This document shows positions 1 through 7,366 of a DNA stretch of 23,778 bases, in pieces. Numbering within the stretch: the first letter of the stretch is position 1; each line of letters starts with the position of its first letter. Origin of the DNA: CAVPHV01 sp964465915. Lineage in GTDB: Bacteria; Actinomycetota; Acidimicrobiia; Spongiisociales; UBA5794. The position numbers and the translations under genes are program-made. The notes under the pieces were generated by a model. It had not been told where the DNA came from, did not search any database, and saw only the letters and a list, made by a program, of their open reading frames with translations. The stretch is taken from positions 1 through 23,778 of the forward strand of contig CAYXMJ010000022.1 in assembly GCA_964465915.1 (NCBI GenBank), given 5' to 3'.

Positions 1-1110
1 AGACATGAGATCGCAAAATAGCTCTCGATGAGAGCATGACGGGGAACCGCGAGATCAAGCAGGCGCGAGCCGTTGCCGTCTTGGGCCTGGGCGAGTGCGT
101 TCATCAGATATGGCCATTGCTGCTCGGACATGAGGCCCCAATACACCGCCCAAAGCGCGTGTGCCAGACCGACCTCGATGTCATTCACAACGAGCGGGTC
201 TCTGTCGAGGCTCGTCAGCAGCTTGTCGAGAGCAGTGAATGGGTCACCCTCGCTGTGGAACGCACAGGATGGGTTGGTGGCGCAGCTCTGAAGCGCCGTG
301 TTCAACGCACGCTCCTGCGCTTTCAACTTCTGCACCCAGCGCTCGGCGTAAGGGGCGCTCAGATCGACGGCCCCGTCCAAAACCATGGCCCGCACCCGCT
401 CTGGGAAGAGGGTGGCGTAGACCGCCCCCAATGCGGCTCCATAGGAGTTGCCGAGGTAGCTGATCTTCTCTTCACCCAACGCCGCGCGGAGCAGGTCCAT
501 ATCCCGGGCGGTAGACATCGTCGACAGATGCGGGAGCAGATGTCCGGACCGTTCGGCGCACCCCACAGCGAACCCTCGAAACGTCTCGATGATCGAGTCC
601 GACTCTTCCCGCGTTTCGGGGGTCGGATCGGGCGCCAGGTAGCGGTTCAGATCGTCGACGCAGTCCACTTCGGTGCCTGCGCTCACTCCCCGGGGATCCC
701 AAGACACGACATCAAACCGGTCCAGCAGCATCGAACTGAAGAAGTGTTGTGCCCCCTCGATGATGATCGGCGTCCCTGGCACCCCCGGCCCGCCCGGATT
801 GAACAAGAGCACACCAATCCGCGCTGCCGGGCGCCGGGCAAGTCGCCTCGCCACCTTCAAGTCGATGCTGCCTAGAGACAGATCATCATGATCGAGCGGA
901 ACCGTCAACGAGGCGCACTCAGCGGACCTGCACGGGGCCCACACCAAGGTTGAGGGCGGTCGGGTCGTAGTGGTGGTGGCAACGGTTGTCGTGGTCGCGG
1001 GACCGGTGGTTGTCGTGGTGGTCGCCACCTCTACGTCGGACCCGGTGCAGGACCCCAGCACCAGAACCAGCACCGAGACCAACAACCGAATCCTAGGGGC
1101 CTTGCTCATC
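1..1110 (-). CDS. Exported alpha/beta hydrolase, tripeptidyl-aminopeptidase (TAP) type; 3' end outside window; apparent frameshift near start
   Basis: This is a secreted serine hydrolase or peptidase of the TAP family, about 365 codons of which are visible. The body shows the family's N-terminal lead-in (a Cys-containing segment then SLTVPLDHDD), the oxyanion-loop segment NPGGPG, a WDPRG segment and the nucleophile elbow GNSYG (Ser nucleophile). The catalytic Asp and His would lie past the left edge. A Thr-rich linker follows a lipoprotein-like LVLVLGSC motif. The natural start is ATG at 1110 behind an AAAGGGGGG ribosome site, giving a basic n-region (MSKAPRIRLL). However, that frame is shifted by one base relative to the hydrophobic core and the rest of the protein. 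An extra G in the GGG run near 1079-1081 (minus strand) would explain it. Without the shift the only in-frame start is a GTG at 1073, which lacks charged residues. The cause is either a sequencing error or a real 5' frameshift. The family call is firm; the substrate is unknown. Confidence 0.85.
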
Positions 1111-1398
1111 GGCCCCCCTTTCGCCCGGAGAACATCGCTGCATGCCCTACCTCAATCCTCTGACAACACACGCCAAGCCACAAGGGGTCAGAATCCGATA
1201 GCCGGCACAGATCACCCACCGCCCGGCAGCGATTCCGCGCACCCACCGCCGTCCGGGAATCGGCATTGTGCCGGCAATCCCGCGCACCTGAACGACCACG
1301 CTGGGCGCGGGCCCGGCGGGCTGCAGCCGTCGACTGAGCAGCCCACTCGAGATGGTCAGGCCGCCGGCGGTGTCACCAACCCCCGCGGGACAGTACAG

Positions 1399-2163
1399 CT
1401 AGCCACCCAGAAGGGTCACGTCACCCGATACGGTATTGGCCCGCACCACGATCTCGGCTTCCGGCGGGCTGCCGTCTCCCTCGGGTAGGCGATTGCGCAG
1501 CTTGCCGGACAACGAGTGCAAATCGACATCGATTCGCCGGCGCGGCGGAATCCCCACCTTGAGGTTGCCCGAAAGAGACTTCGCCGACAGGTCCCCGCCG
1601 GTCAACCGACCAATGGTGAGGTTGCCGCTGGCCGTGCGCAGCGACGCCGACCCGCCCACCTCGTCGATCGAAAGGTCCCCAGATGCCGTGGTGGAGTTCA
1701 CGTCACCTTGGACCGAGCCGACTCTGACGTCTCCGGATGCCGTGCTCACCTCGAGGCGCCCGGCGACATGCTCGAGTGACACGTCTCCCGATGCGGCCTT
1801 GACCCTCGCATTGCCATCGACACGTCGGGCACGAATGTCGCCGCTCGCCGCGGAAGCATCGAGATCGGCGACCCTGGGCTCGACGTGGATGTTCCCAGAT
1901 CCGCACCGCGCCTCGACCTCGGTGCCGGCAGGTACGGTCACGACGACATCACCGGACCTAGCCCGGCTCAGGAAGCCGCCCCGGGGCTGGCCGATGATGA
2001 CCGTGTCGCCAACCTGTTCGATCTCGACCTGCTCGGACGAGCCGCTCAGCGCAACCTCGATTGTGCCTGCTACACCCTCACGAACGGCGATATCGCCCGA
2101 TGTCGTGCTGACCTCGACCCGAGGGCGATCCCCAACGGAGAACTGTTGGTGACGGTCGCTCAT
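1399..2163 (-). CDS. DUF4097-family beta-strand repeat protein (254 aa)
   Basis: The protein belongs to the DUF4097 (putative adhesin-like, beta-strand repeat) family, whose molecular function is not established. It is built of short beta repeats around an (A/T)SG(D/N) turn. The turn serines at residues 89, 107, 125, 143, 161 and 179 are exactly 18 residues apart, followed by less regular copies at about 198, 219 and 246; one copy also occurs near residue 22. This suits a right-handed beta-solenoid with 18-residue rungs. There is no signal peptide and no membrane segment, so it is probably cytoplasmic, unlike many membrane-anchored relatives. The ATG overlaps the stop of the upstream RHH gene by 4 bases, so the two are translationally coupled. 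It is the last gene of the operon; no convincing terminator hairpin is visible downstream. Confidence 0.85.
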   Translation of the reverse strand: MSDRHQQFSVGDRPRVEVSTTSGDIAVREGVAGTIEVALSGSSEQVEIEQVGDTVIIGQPRGGFLSRARSGDVVVTVPAGTEVEARCGSGNIHVEPRVADLDASAASGDIRARRVDGNARVKAASGDVSLEHVAGRLEVSTASGDVRVGSVQGDVNSTTASGDLSIDEVGGSASLRTASGNLTIGRLTGGDLSAKSLSGNLKVGIPPRRRIDVDLHSLSGKLRNRLPEGDGSPPEAEIVVRANTVSGDVTLLGG

Positions 2164-2612
2164 GTCTCGAACGTCCCGGTGTAGCGACGACGGTGACGCT
2201 GCCTTGCGCTCGGCGTCGAGAGGCTCTTGACGACGTAGCTGTTGATGGAGTCGCCGGCGCTCCCCGCAGCTGCCTCGAGTTGGTCCTTGAGCGCCTTGGG
2301 CAACCTCACCGTCATCCGCGCCTCGAGGTCGTCGGTGACGACCGCAGTCATGCTCTCGCTCTGCCGCACCACGATGCTGGGTTCGCCATCGGTCACCACC
2401 AGCTCGACGACAAGATCCGGTAGTTGGGCGGCGACCTCGGCCACGGCTTGGCCGGCAAGGTCCATCGCTCCTTGACGTAGGGCCGGTCCGAGCGCAAGCC
2501 GCAGTGCGTCGCCGGCTGCAGCAACGGCCGGGTCACCCTCTCCGAGCTGCAGTTGCGCAGCCACAGCTGCGTCGACTTCGCTGATCACACTGGTGGTATC
2601 CATCGTCGTCAC
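2160..2612 (-). CDS. Ribbon-helix-helix domain protein, probable autoregulator of the DUF4097 operon (150 aa)
   Basis: Residues about 97-131 read as an RHH (CopG/Arc/HicB-antitoxin-like) DNA-binding domain: a beta strand EARMTVRLP, then helix KALKDQLEAAA, a turn, and helix SINSYVVKSL. A strongly basic tail (RQRHRRR) follows. The first 95 residues are Ala-rich helix followed by beta strands and are not something I recognise. Most small RHH repressors carry the fold at the N-terminus; here it is C-terminal. The gene sits between the 42-aa ORF (9-bp gap) and DUF4097 (4-bp overlap). The operon promoter contains three evenly phased heptamers suited to cooperative binding by RHH dimers, so autoregulation is my inference. 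No toxin-like gene is adjacent, so I do not call it an antitoxin. Confidence 0.75.
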   Translation of the reverse strand: MTTMDTTSVISEVDAAVAAQLQLGEGDPAVAAAGDALRLALGPALRQGAMDLAGQAVAEVAAQLPDLVVELVVTDGEPSIVVRQSESMTAVVTDDLEARMTVRLPKALKDQLEAAAGSAGDSINSYVVKSLSTPSARQRHRRRYTGTFET

Positions 2613-2621
2613 TCGTCCTGT

Positions 2622-2750
2622 TCAGTGGCCGTTGGTGTGGTCCTCAGAGACCAACCGGAGCAGACGCCGCCGCTGGGCGCCTCGCCGGGTCTCCTTGATC
2701 ATGCTCTCGTGGATCGCCTTGACGGCGTCCGGGTTGTTGTACCACAACAT
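2622..2750 (-). CDS. Small orphan protein, 42 aa, first gene of the RHH/DUF4097 operon
   Basis: The start chosen is ATG at 2750 because a good GGAGG ribosome site lies 5 bases upstream. A longer in-frame reading back to 2807 would begin inside the promoter and operator. The product is charged and likely mostly helical: it opens MLWYNNPDAVKAI, has a basic centre (RRGAQRRRLLR) and ends with His/Asp-rich residues. It has no membrane segment and no Cys. The overall pattern (hydrophobic start, a Pro, then an amphipathic Arg-rich helix) resembles other short actinobacterial ORFs that lead operons, but I do not recognise a named family. It could be a partner of the RHH protein or a translational leader peptide. 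Confidence 0.6.
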   Translation of the reverse strand: MLWYNNPDAVKAIHESMIKETRRGAQRRRLLRLVSEDHTNGH

Positions 2751-2787
2751 GCTGTCCTCCTGCCGCTCTTCCTGATTGACGTCGTTC

Positions 2788-2816
2788 TGATGTCTACATA
2801 ATGTCATCTTGATGTC
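2788..2816. repeat. Three direct heptamer repeats in 11-bp phase, candidate RHH operator
   Basis: On the plus strand TGATGTC (2788-2794), TAATGTC (2799-2805) and TGATGTC (2810-2816) start exactly 11 bp apart, one helical turn, so all three face the same side of the helix. They overlap the minus-strand promoter. Tandem heptamers read by arrays of RHH dimers are known for other RHH repressors (for example the omega family). Assignment to the RHH protein of this operon is inferred. Confidence 0.65.
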
Positions 2817-2826
2817 ACAGTGTCAA
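2798..2826 (-). promoter_or_regulatory. Promoter of the small ORF-RHH-DUF4097 operon
   Basis: On the minus strand a consensus -35 TTGACA (2826-2821) is followed, after exactly 17 bases, by a -10-like CATTAT (2803-2798). Transcription would begin near 2791, about 40 bases before the small ORF. Two of the three operator heptamers fall in the spacer and -10, and the third at the expected start point. Confidence 0.65.
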
Positions 2827-2853
2827 CCCGTGATCGCAGCGACCGCAGCCGAG

Positions 2854-2859
2854 TAGAAT
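2854..2859 (+). promoter_or_regulatory. -10 element for the thiamine operon
   Basis: TAGAAT lies about 12 bases before the first paired strand of the riboswitch, so transcription would start near 2866, just ahead of the aptamer. The -35 is not recognisable: the hexamer 17 bases upstream is TGATCG. Confidence 0.5.
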
Positions 2860-2870
2860 GGTGGCGAAAC

Positions 2871-2981
2871 CCACTCCGGGGAGCTCGGGAACGCTGAGCT
2901 GAGAGGGTGACCGGTTGGGCCGCTGGCCCAGGACGTCGCCGACCCGTGGAACCTGAACTGGGTAATGCCAGCGGAGGAAGC
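2871..2981 (+). promoter_or_regulatory. TPP riboswitch (THI element) ahead of thiN-thiBPQ
   Basis: The conserved pieces of the TPP aptamer are present in order. These are the ACTCCGGGG opening strand, a GCTC/GAGC helix leading into the invariant CTGAGA pyrimidine-recognition loop, a variable P3 extension, then GACCC and GAACCTGAACTGGGTAATG with the CTGG/CCAG helix. The closing P1 strand pairs CTCC (2874-2877) with GGAG (2973-2976). That GGAG is also the Shine-Dalgarno of the GTG start at 2984, 6 bases on. Bound TPP, by stabilising P1, should therefore hide the ribosome site directly. No U-run terminator is visible, which points to translational control. Confidence 0.93.
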
Positions 2982-2983
2982 GC

Positions 2984-3655
2984 GTGGAGACATCACCACC
3001 ACCGACACCAAGTTATGCAGTCGTGCTTGCGGGCGGCGACCCGGTCGATCCCAGCATCGCCGCCCGGCTCCCCACCGACGCCAGGGTCATCGCAGCCGAC
3101 TCCGGCTTGGCCCAGGCGAAGCTGCTCGGTCTGATCCCCGATCTCGTGATCGGAGACCTCGACTCGGTCGACCCCACCGACCTGGCCGAGGCCCAGGCGG
3201 CAGATGTGCCCGTCGAGCGGCATCCCGAGGACAAAGACGCCACCGATCTCGAGCTGGCCCTCGATCGTGCCGTCGCCATGGGCCACAGCAACGTGATCCT
3301 GATCGGCGGGCACGGTGGACGGCTCGACCATCTGCTCGGCAACGCCCTCGTGCTGGCTTCAGATCGTTATGGCGCCGTCCACATCGAGTGGTGGGTCCGT
3401 GACACCCGCGTCGTCGTTGCCCGAGCCAGGGAGTGCACCGAGCTCGCCGGCACGATGGGCGACGTGGTCTCCCTGATCGCCGTCGGCGGGCCTGCCACGG
3501 ACATCGTCACCGCCGGCTTGCGATGGCCGCTCGAAAACGAGACGTTGGCCCCCGGATCGACCCGCGGCATCTCCAACGAGCTGACCGCAAGTGCCGCCTC
3601 GGTCACCATCGGCTCCGGCGTCCTGCTGCTGATCCACGAAGGATCTCCGACATGA
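2984..3655 (+). CDS. thiN: Thiamine pyrophosphokinase (223 aa)
   Basis: The enzyme transfers pyrophosphate from ATP to thiamine to give TPP. Family motifs are all present: ADSG (38-41), GDLDS (57-61, acidic metal site), the KDATDLE segment (84-90), GGHGGRLDH (108-116) and GISNE (195-199). Length is normal for a bacterial TPK. The start is GTG, chosen because the GGAGG at the 3' end of the TPP riboswitch lies 6 bases before it. The stop overlaps the ATG of thiB (ATGA). First place in the operon, before a thiamine importer, makes this a salvage unit: imported thiamine is trapped as TPP, which then feeds back on the riboswitch. No thiamine biosynthesis gene is visible here. Confidence 0.95.
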   Translation: METSPPPTPSYAVVLAGGDPVDPSIAARLPTDARVIAADSGLAQAKLLGLIPDLVIGDLDSVDPTDLAEAQAADVPVERHPEDKDATDLELALDRAVAMGHSNVILIGGHGGRLDHLLGNALVLASDRYGAVHIEWWVRDTRVVVARARECTELAGTMGDVVSLIAVGGPATDIVTAGLRWPLENETLAPGSTRGISNELTASAASVTIGSGVLLLIHEGSPT

Positions 3656-4725
3656 CGTACAAGCTCCTGCTCTCCGCCCTGGCCATCGTCGCCTCCGCCA
3701 TCCTCGCCGGGTGTGGGGACGATGATGCGGCGACTTCTACTGAGGCGGCCCAGGTCGAAGAGATCGTCCTCGTCACGCACGATTCATTCGCCATCCCGGA
3801 CGATGTGCTCGCGGCGTTCGAAGCCGACAGCGGCGTCGTGGTCCGGATCTTGCGGTCGGGAGATGCCGGGGCGACGGTCAACCAGGCGATCCTCACCAAG
3901 GACAACCCTATTGGCGACGTCCTTTTCGGCGTCGACAACACCTTCCTGTCCCGGACTCTCGACGCCGGTATTTTCCGCTCCTACGAGTCGCCCGGATTGG
4001 TGGACGTCCCATCAGATCTGCAGCTCGACGCCTCCCACCGGGTGACACCGATCGATGTCGGCAACGTGTGCCTCAACTACGACAAGGCCGCATTCGGCGG
4101 GGACAACATCGCCGCGCCGACTTCCCTCGATCAACTCACCGACGATGCCTATGCCGGAATGCTCGTGGTCCAGGATCCGACGACCTCATCGCCGGGTCTG
4201 GCCTTCCTACTCGCCACCGTGGCCGCCTTCGGCGAGGAAGGCGACTACACCTGGCAAACCTACTGGAGTCAACTGATCGCCAACGATGTGCTGGTGACCT
4301 CAGGGTGGGAAGAGGCCTACAACGGCTCGTTCTCCGGCGGCTCCGGCCAAGGGGACCGACCTCTCGTCGTCTCCTATGCCTCGTCACCGCCCGCCGAGGT
4401 CATCTTCTCCGACCCACAACCGACAGAAGCACCAACCGGCGTCATCACCGACGGGTGCTTCCGCCAGATCGAGTTTGCCGGAATCCTCGAGGGAACCGCC
4501 GCAGGCGAGGTCGCAGAGGACCTGATCGACTTCATGCTCTCCCCTACCTTCCAGGAGGCCATCCCTCTCAACATGTTCGTCTACCCGGCGAACACCGCGG
4601 CGCAGTTGCCCCCCGAGTTCGTCGAACACACCACGCTGCCAACGGCGTCACGTTCGCTCGATCCGGCGTTCATCGACGCCAACCGCGAGCGGTGGCTGCG
4701 CGAATGGATCGAGCTCGTACGGTGA
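3652..4725 (+). CDS. thiB: Thiamine ABC transporter substrate-binding lipoprotein (357 aa)
   Basis: This is the extracytoplasmic binding protein that would deliver thiamine (or its phosphates) to ThiP. It starts with a lipoprotein signal peptide (MTYKLLLSALAIVASAI) ending in the lipobox LAGC, with Cys21 as the lipidated residue, then a short Asp/Thr/Ser spacer. The mature part reads like the ThiB branch of family-1 iron/thiamine binding proteins: VLVTHDSFAIPDDVL, GDVLFGVDN, PIDVGNVCLNYD, and LAFLLATVAAFGE. The gene overlaps thiN by 4 bases and thiP by GTGA. The riboswitch and the following TPK support thiamine rather than iron as the ligand. Confidence 0.92.
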   Translation: MTYKLLLSALAIVASAILAGCGDDDAATSTEAAQVEEIVLVTHDSFAIPDDVLAAFEADSGVVVRILRSGDAGATVNQAILTKDNPIGDVLFGVDNTFLSRTLDAGIFRSYESPGLVDVPSDLQLDASHRVTPIDVGNVCLNYDKAAFGGDNIAAPTSLDQLTDDAYAGMLVVQDPTTSSPGLAFLLATVAAFGEEGDYTWQTYWSQLIANDVLVTSGWEEAYNGSFSGGSGQGDRPLVVSYASSPPAEVIFSDPQPTEAPTGVITDGCFRQIEFAGILEGTAAGEVAEDLIDFMLSPTFQEAIPLNMFVYPANTAAQLPPEFVEHTTLPTASRSLDPAFIDANRERWLREWIELVR

Positions 4726-6356
4726 AGCCGGGACCACAGCGCCGGTGGCTGACCGCAATGATGGTGGCCGTCCCACTCGTGTTCTTCGGCTACTTCTTCG
4801 TGTATCCGCTCCTGGCGATCCTGTTCACCAGCCTGACCCTCGAAGGCAGCGTCGATGCCGGCATCTTCGGCGACGTGATCACGAACCCCACTTTCCAGTC
4901 GGTCGCATGGTTCACCCTGTGGCAGGCCGTCATATCGACCATCTTGACGCTGCTAGTCGGACTCCCGGCTGCCTACGTCATCGCCCGATTCGACTTCCCG
5001 GGCAAGGCGTGGGTCAGGGCAGGAGTGACAATCCCCTTCGTACTTCCGACCGTGGTGGTCGCCGCGGCGTTCTTGGCGCTGCTCGGACCAAACGGCCCGC
5101 TCGGGGTCAATCTACGCGGCACGATCTGGGCCATTCTGTTCGCCCACGTCTTCTTCAACGTTGCGGTCGTCATTCGCACAGTCGGCTCGATGTGGGAACG
5201 AATCGACCCCGGGTTGGAGGAAGCCGCCATGACCCTGGGAGCGGGAAGGGTGCGCGCCTTGCGAGAAGTGACGCTGCCACTCCTCGCCCCGGCCATCGCT
5301 TCGGCAGCGTCGATTGTGTTCCTGTTCACGTTCACGTCCTTCGGCGTCATCCTCATCCTCGGCGACCTTCGTCACGCCACCCTCGAGGTCGAGATCTGGC
5401 GGCAGACAACCGCGTTTCTCGACCTGCCAGTCGCCGCCGTTCTCTCCATCCTCCAACTGCTGGCCGTCAGTGCGATGCTCCTTCTCTACTCGAGATACCA
5501 GCAACGGCGCGCCATCGAACTCAACCTTCGCCCCACGAGCGAGACGGCACAACGCCCCCGCACCAGACGGCAGTGGGCGCTGGTGACAGTCACGCTGACC
5601 GGGCTCGGTCTACTGCTGGCTACCCCCCTAGTGGTGCTGGTGACGCGCTCGCTGACCAACGACGGCCGCTTCGGCATCGACGCCTACCGAGGCCTCGGTG
5701 ACGAGGCGAGCAGCGCACTGTTCGTGGCCCCGGTCGAGGCCATCCTCAATTCGCTCGAGTTTGCAGCTGCGGCGACCTTCATCGCCCTCCTCATCGGCAT
5801 GATGGCCGCAACAGTGATTGCCTACCGGTCCGGGCCGGCGATCCGCGCGTTCGATGCCATGCTGATGCTGCCGCTCGGCACCTCAGCCGTCACCATCGGG
5901 TTCGGCTTCCTGGTGGCATTGGACGCTCCGATCGATCTGCGCACCTCCGTGTGGTTGGTGCCGATCGCACACGCCCTCATCGCGATTCCTTTTGTGGTCC
6001 GCACGACGGTCCCAGTGATGCGCAGTGTTCGACACCGGCTTCGCGAAGCCGCGGCAATGTTGGGAGCCTCACCCGCGGCGACCTGGAGGGAGGTCGACCT
6101 CCCCATCGTGGCCCGGGCCGCCTTCGTCGGGGCAGGCTTTGCCTTTGCCGTCTCGCTCGGTGAATTCGGGGCGACATCGTTCATCGCCCGTCCCGACTCG
6201 CCCACGCTGCCGGTCGCCATCTTCCGCCTGCTCGGCCAGCCGGGGTCCGTCACCTTCGCCAGGGCCATGGCACTCGCCACCATCCTCATGGTGCTCACGG
6301 CCGCAGTGGTTGCCGGTATCGACCGGCTCCGCATCGGTGATCTGGGCGACTTCTGA
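4722..6356 (+). CDS. thiP: Thiamine ABC transporter permease, fused two-domain type (544 aa)
   Basis: This inner-membrane permease is made of two tandem homologous halves, each with about six membrane segments. Each half carries an EAA loop that contacts the ATPase: EEAAMTLGAG at about 166 and REAAAMLGAS at about 441. The long, two-halved architecture is typical of ThiP and of iron FbpB-type permeases. The start taken is GTG at 4722, overlapping the thiB stop as GTGA. The same frame is open far upstream inside thiB, but that part is not a protein. The charged VKPGPQRRW segment before the first membrane helix fits the positive-inside rule. The stop and the thiQ start overlap as TGATG. Confidence 0.92.
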   Translation: MKPGPQRRWLTAMMVAVPLVFFGYFFVYPLLAILFTSLTLEGSVDAGIFGDVITNPTFQSVAWFTLWQAVISTILTLLVGLPAAYVIARFDFPGKAWVRAGVTIPFVLPTVVVAAAFLALLGPNGPLGVNLRGTIWAILFAHVFFNVAVVIRTVGSMWERIDPGLEEAAMTLGAGRVRALREVTLPLLAPAIASAASIVFLFTFTSFGVILILGDLRHATLEVEIWRQTTAFLDLPVAAVLSILQLLAVSAMLLLYSRYQQRRAIELNLRPTSETAQRPRTRRQWALVTVTLTGLGLLLATPLVVLVTRSLTNDGRFGIDAYRGLGDEASSALFVAPVEAILNSLEFAAAATFIALLIGMMAATVIAYRSGPAIRAFDAMLMLPLGTSAVTIGFGFLVALDAPIDLRTSVWLVPIAHALIAIPFVVRTTVPVMRSVRHRLREAAAMLGASPAATWREVDLPIVARAAFVGAGFAFAVSLGEFGATSFIARPDSPTLPVAIFRLLGQPGSVTFARAMALATILMVLTAAVVAGIDRLRIGDLGDF

Positions 6357-7357
6357 TGCTGCAACTCCGCGGCCTCACCGTCCGCTACAACGAGCACATC
6401 GCGTTGGCCGGCCTCGACCTCGACGTGGCCGACGGTGAGGTGTTGGCCGTCATGGGACCGTCCGGATGCGGCAAGACGACGCTGTTGCGGGTCATCGCCG
6501 GCCTCGAGGAACCCCAAGCCGGGTCGGTGGTGTGGGACGGCACCCCGCTTGATGCCACGCCGGCATACCAGCGCGGGTTCGGGCTCATGTTCCAGGACTA
6601 TGCCCTCTTTCCGCACCGCACGGTGGCACAGAACGTCGCTTTCGGGCTTCGCATGGGAGACGCCGATTCCGCCGAGGTCGCCGACCGCGCAAATGCTGCC
6701 CTCGATAAGGTGGGGCTCGCCGGCTACGGCGCCCGGGGTATCGGCAACCTCTCCGGAGGCGAGCAACAGCGGGTAGCGCTGGCCCGCACATTGGCGCCAT
6801 CCCCCCGCCTCGTCATGCTCGACGAACCCATCGGATCACTCGATCGCACCCTGCGAGATCGGCTCATCACGGAGATGAGAGAACTGTTCGCCGAACTCGC
6901 CCTCACCGTGTTGTACGTGACCCACGACCAGGGTGAGGCATTTGCCGTCGCCGATCGGGTCGCGGTCATGAGGGAAGGTGCAATCGAGCGGGTCGGCTCC
7001 CCAGAGGAGATCTGGTCGGATCCACAGACCGAGTTCGTTGCGCGCTTCATCGGTTTGGACGCCATCACCAGTGCCCGTGTTACGGACGGCACACTGGATC
7101 TCGGTTGGGGTGCGTTTGCCACGTCCATCCCTGAGGGAACCCACCGACTGGTGCTCCCCCCACAGGCCTTTGCGCTCGACGAAACGTCGGTCATCAGAGC
7201 CACGGTGCGGACGGCTTCATATCGCGGTGGAAGCTATGGCATCAGAGCCCGGCTCGGCAGCGACGACATCATCCTGACCGGCGACACCGCCGTTCCCACC
7301 GGGGCCGATGTCGGCGTTGCCGTCGACCCGAGCCGCTTCATTCTGCTCGACCGCTGA
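6356..7357 (+). CDS. thiQ: Thiamine ABC transporter ATP-binding protein (333 aa)
   Basis: This is the ATPase that powers ThiBP. All nucleotide-binding motifs are intact: Walker A GPSGCGKTT (34-42), Q-loop Gln80, signature LSGGEQQ (132-138), Walker B LVMLDE with catalytic Glu157, D-loop SLD and H-loop His190. It is longer than E. coli ThiQ, with a C-terminal extension from about residue 230 that looks like the TOBE-type regulatory domain of the spermidine/iron ATPase branch. The start codon overlaps the thiP stop by one base. Only 9 bases separate its stop from the convergent isochorismatase gene, and I see no terminator there. Thiamine specificity rests on operon context. Confidence 0.92.
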   Translation: MLQLRGLTVRYNEHIALAGLDLDVADGEVLAVMGPSGCGKTTLLRVIAGLEEPQAGSVVWDGTPLDATPAYQRGFGLMFQDYALFPHRTVAQNVAFGLRMGDADSAEVADRANAALDKVGLAGYGARGIGNLSGGEQQRVALARTLAPSPRLVMLDEPIGSLDRTLRDRLITEMRELFAELALTVLYVTHDQGEAFAVADRVAVMREGAIERVGSPEEIWSDPQTEFVARFIGLDAITSARVTDGTLDLGWGAFATSIPEGTHRLVLPPQAFALDETSVIRATVRTASYRGGSYGIRARLGSDDIILTGDTAVPTGADVGVAVDPSRFILLDR

Positions 7358-7366
7358 GCCGGCGTC

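Noticed and set aside
36..875. Long open frame on the plus strand (279 codons)
   Set aside because: It lies opposite the TAP-type hydrolase, whose minus frame has all family motifs; the plus frame gives an Arg/His-rich product without any.
1111..1398. Possible small gene or terminator in the gap between the hydrolase and DUF4097 genes
   Set aside because: No frame with a ribosome site and no convincing hairpin; only two similar TCC(C)GCGCACC segments that show no further pattern.
2160..2750. Type II toxin-antitoxin pair made of the 42-aa protein and the RHH protein
   Set aside because: The 42-aa product has no known toxin features, and the operon continues into DUF4097; evidence is too thin to name it so.
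4068..4721. Upstream extension of the thiP frame through thiB
   Set aside because: The extension is Arg-rich out-of-frame reading of thiB; real ThiP begins at the GTG overlapping the thiB stop.
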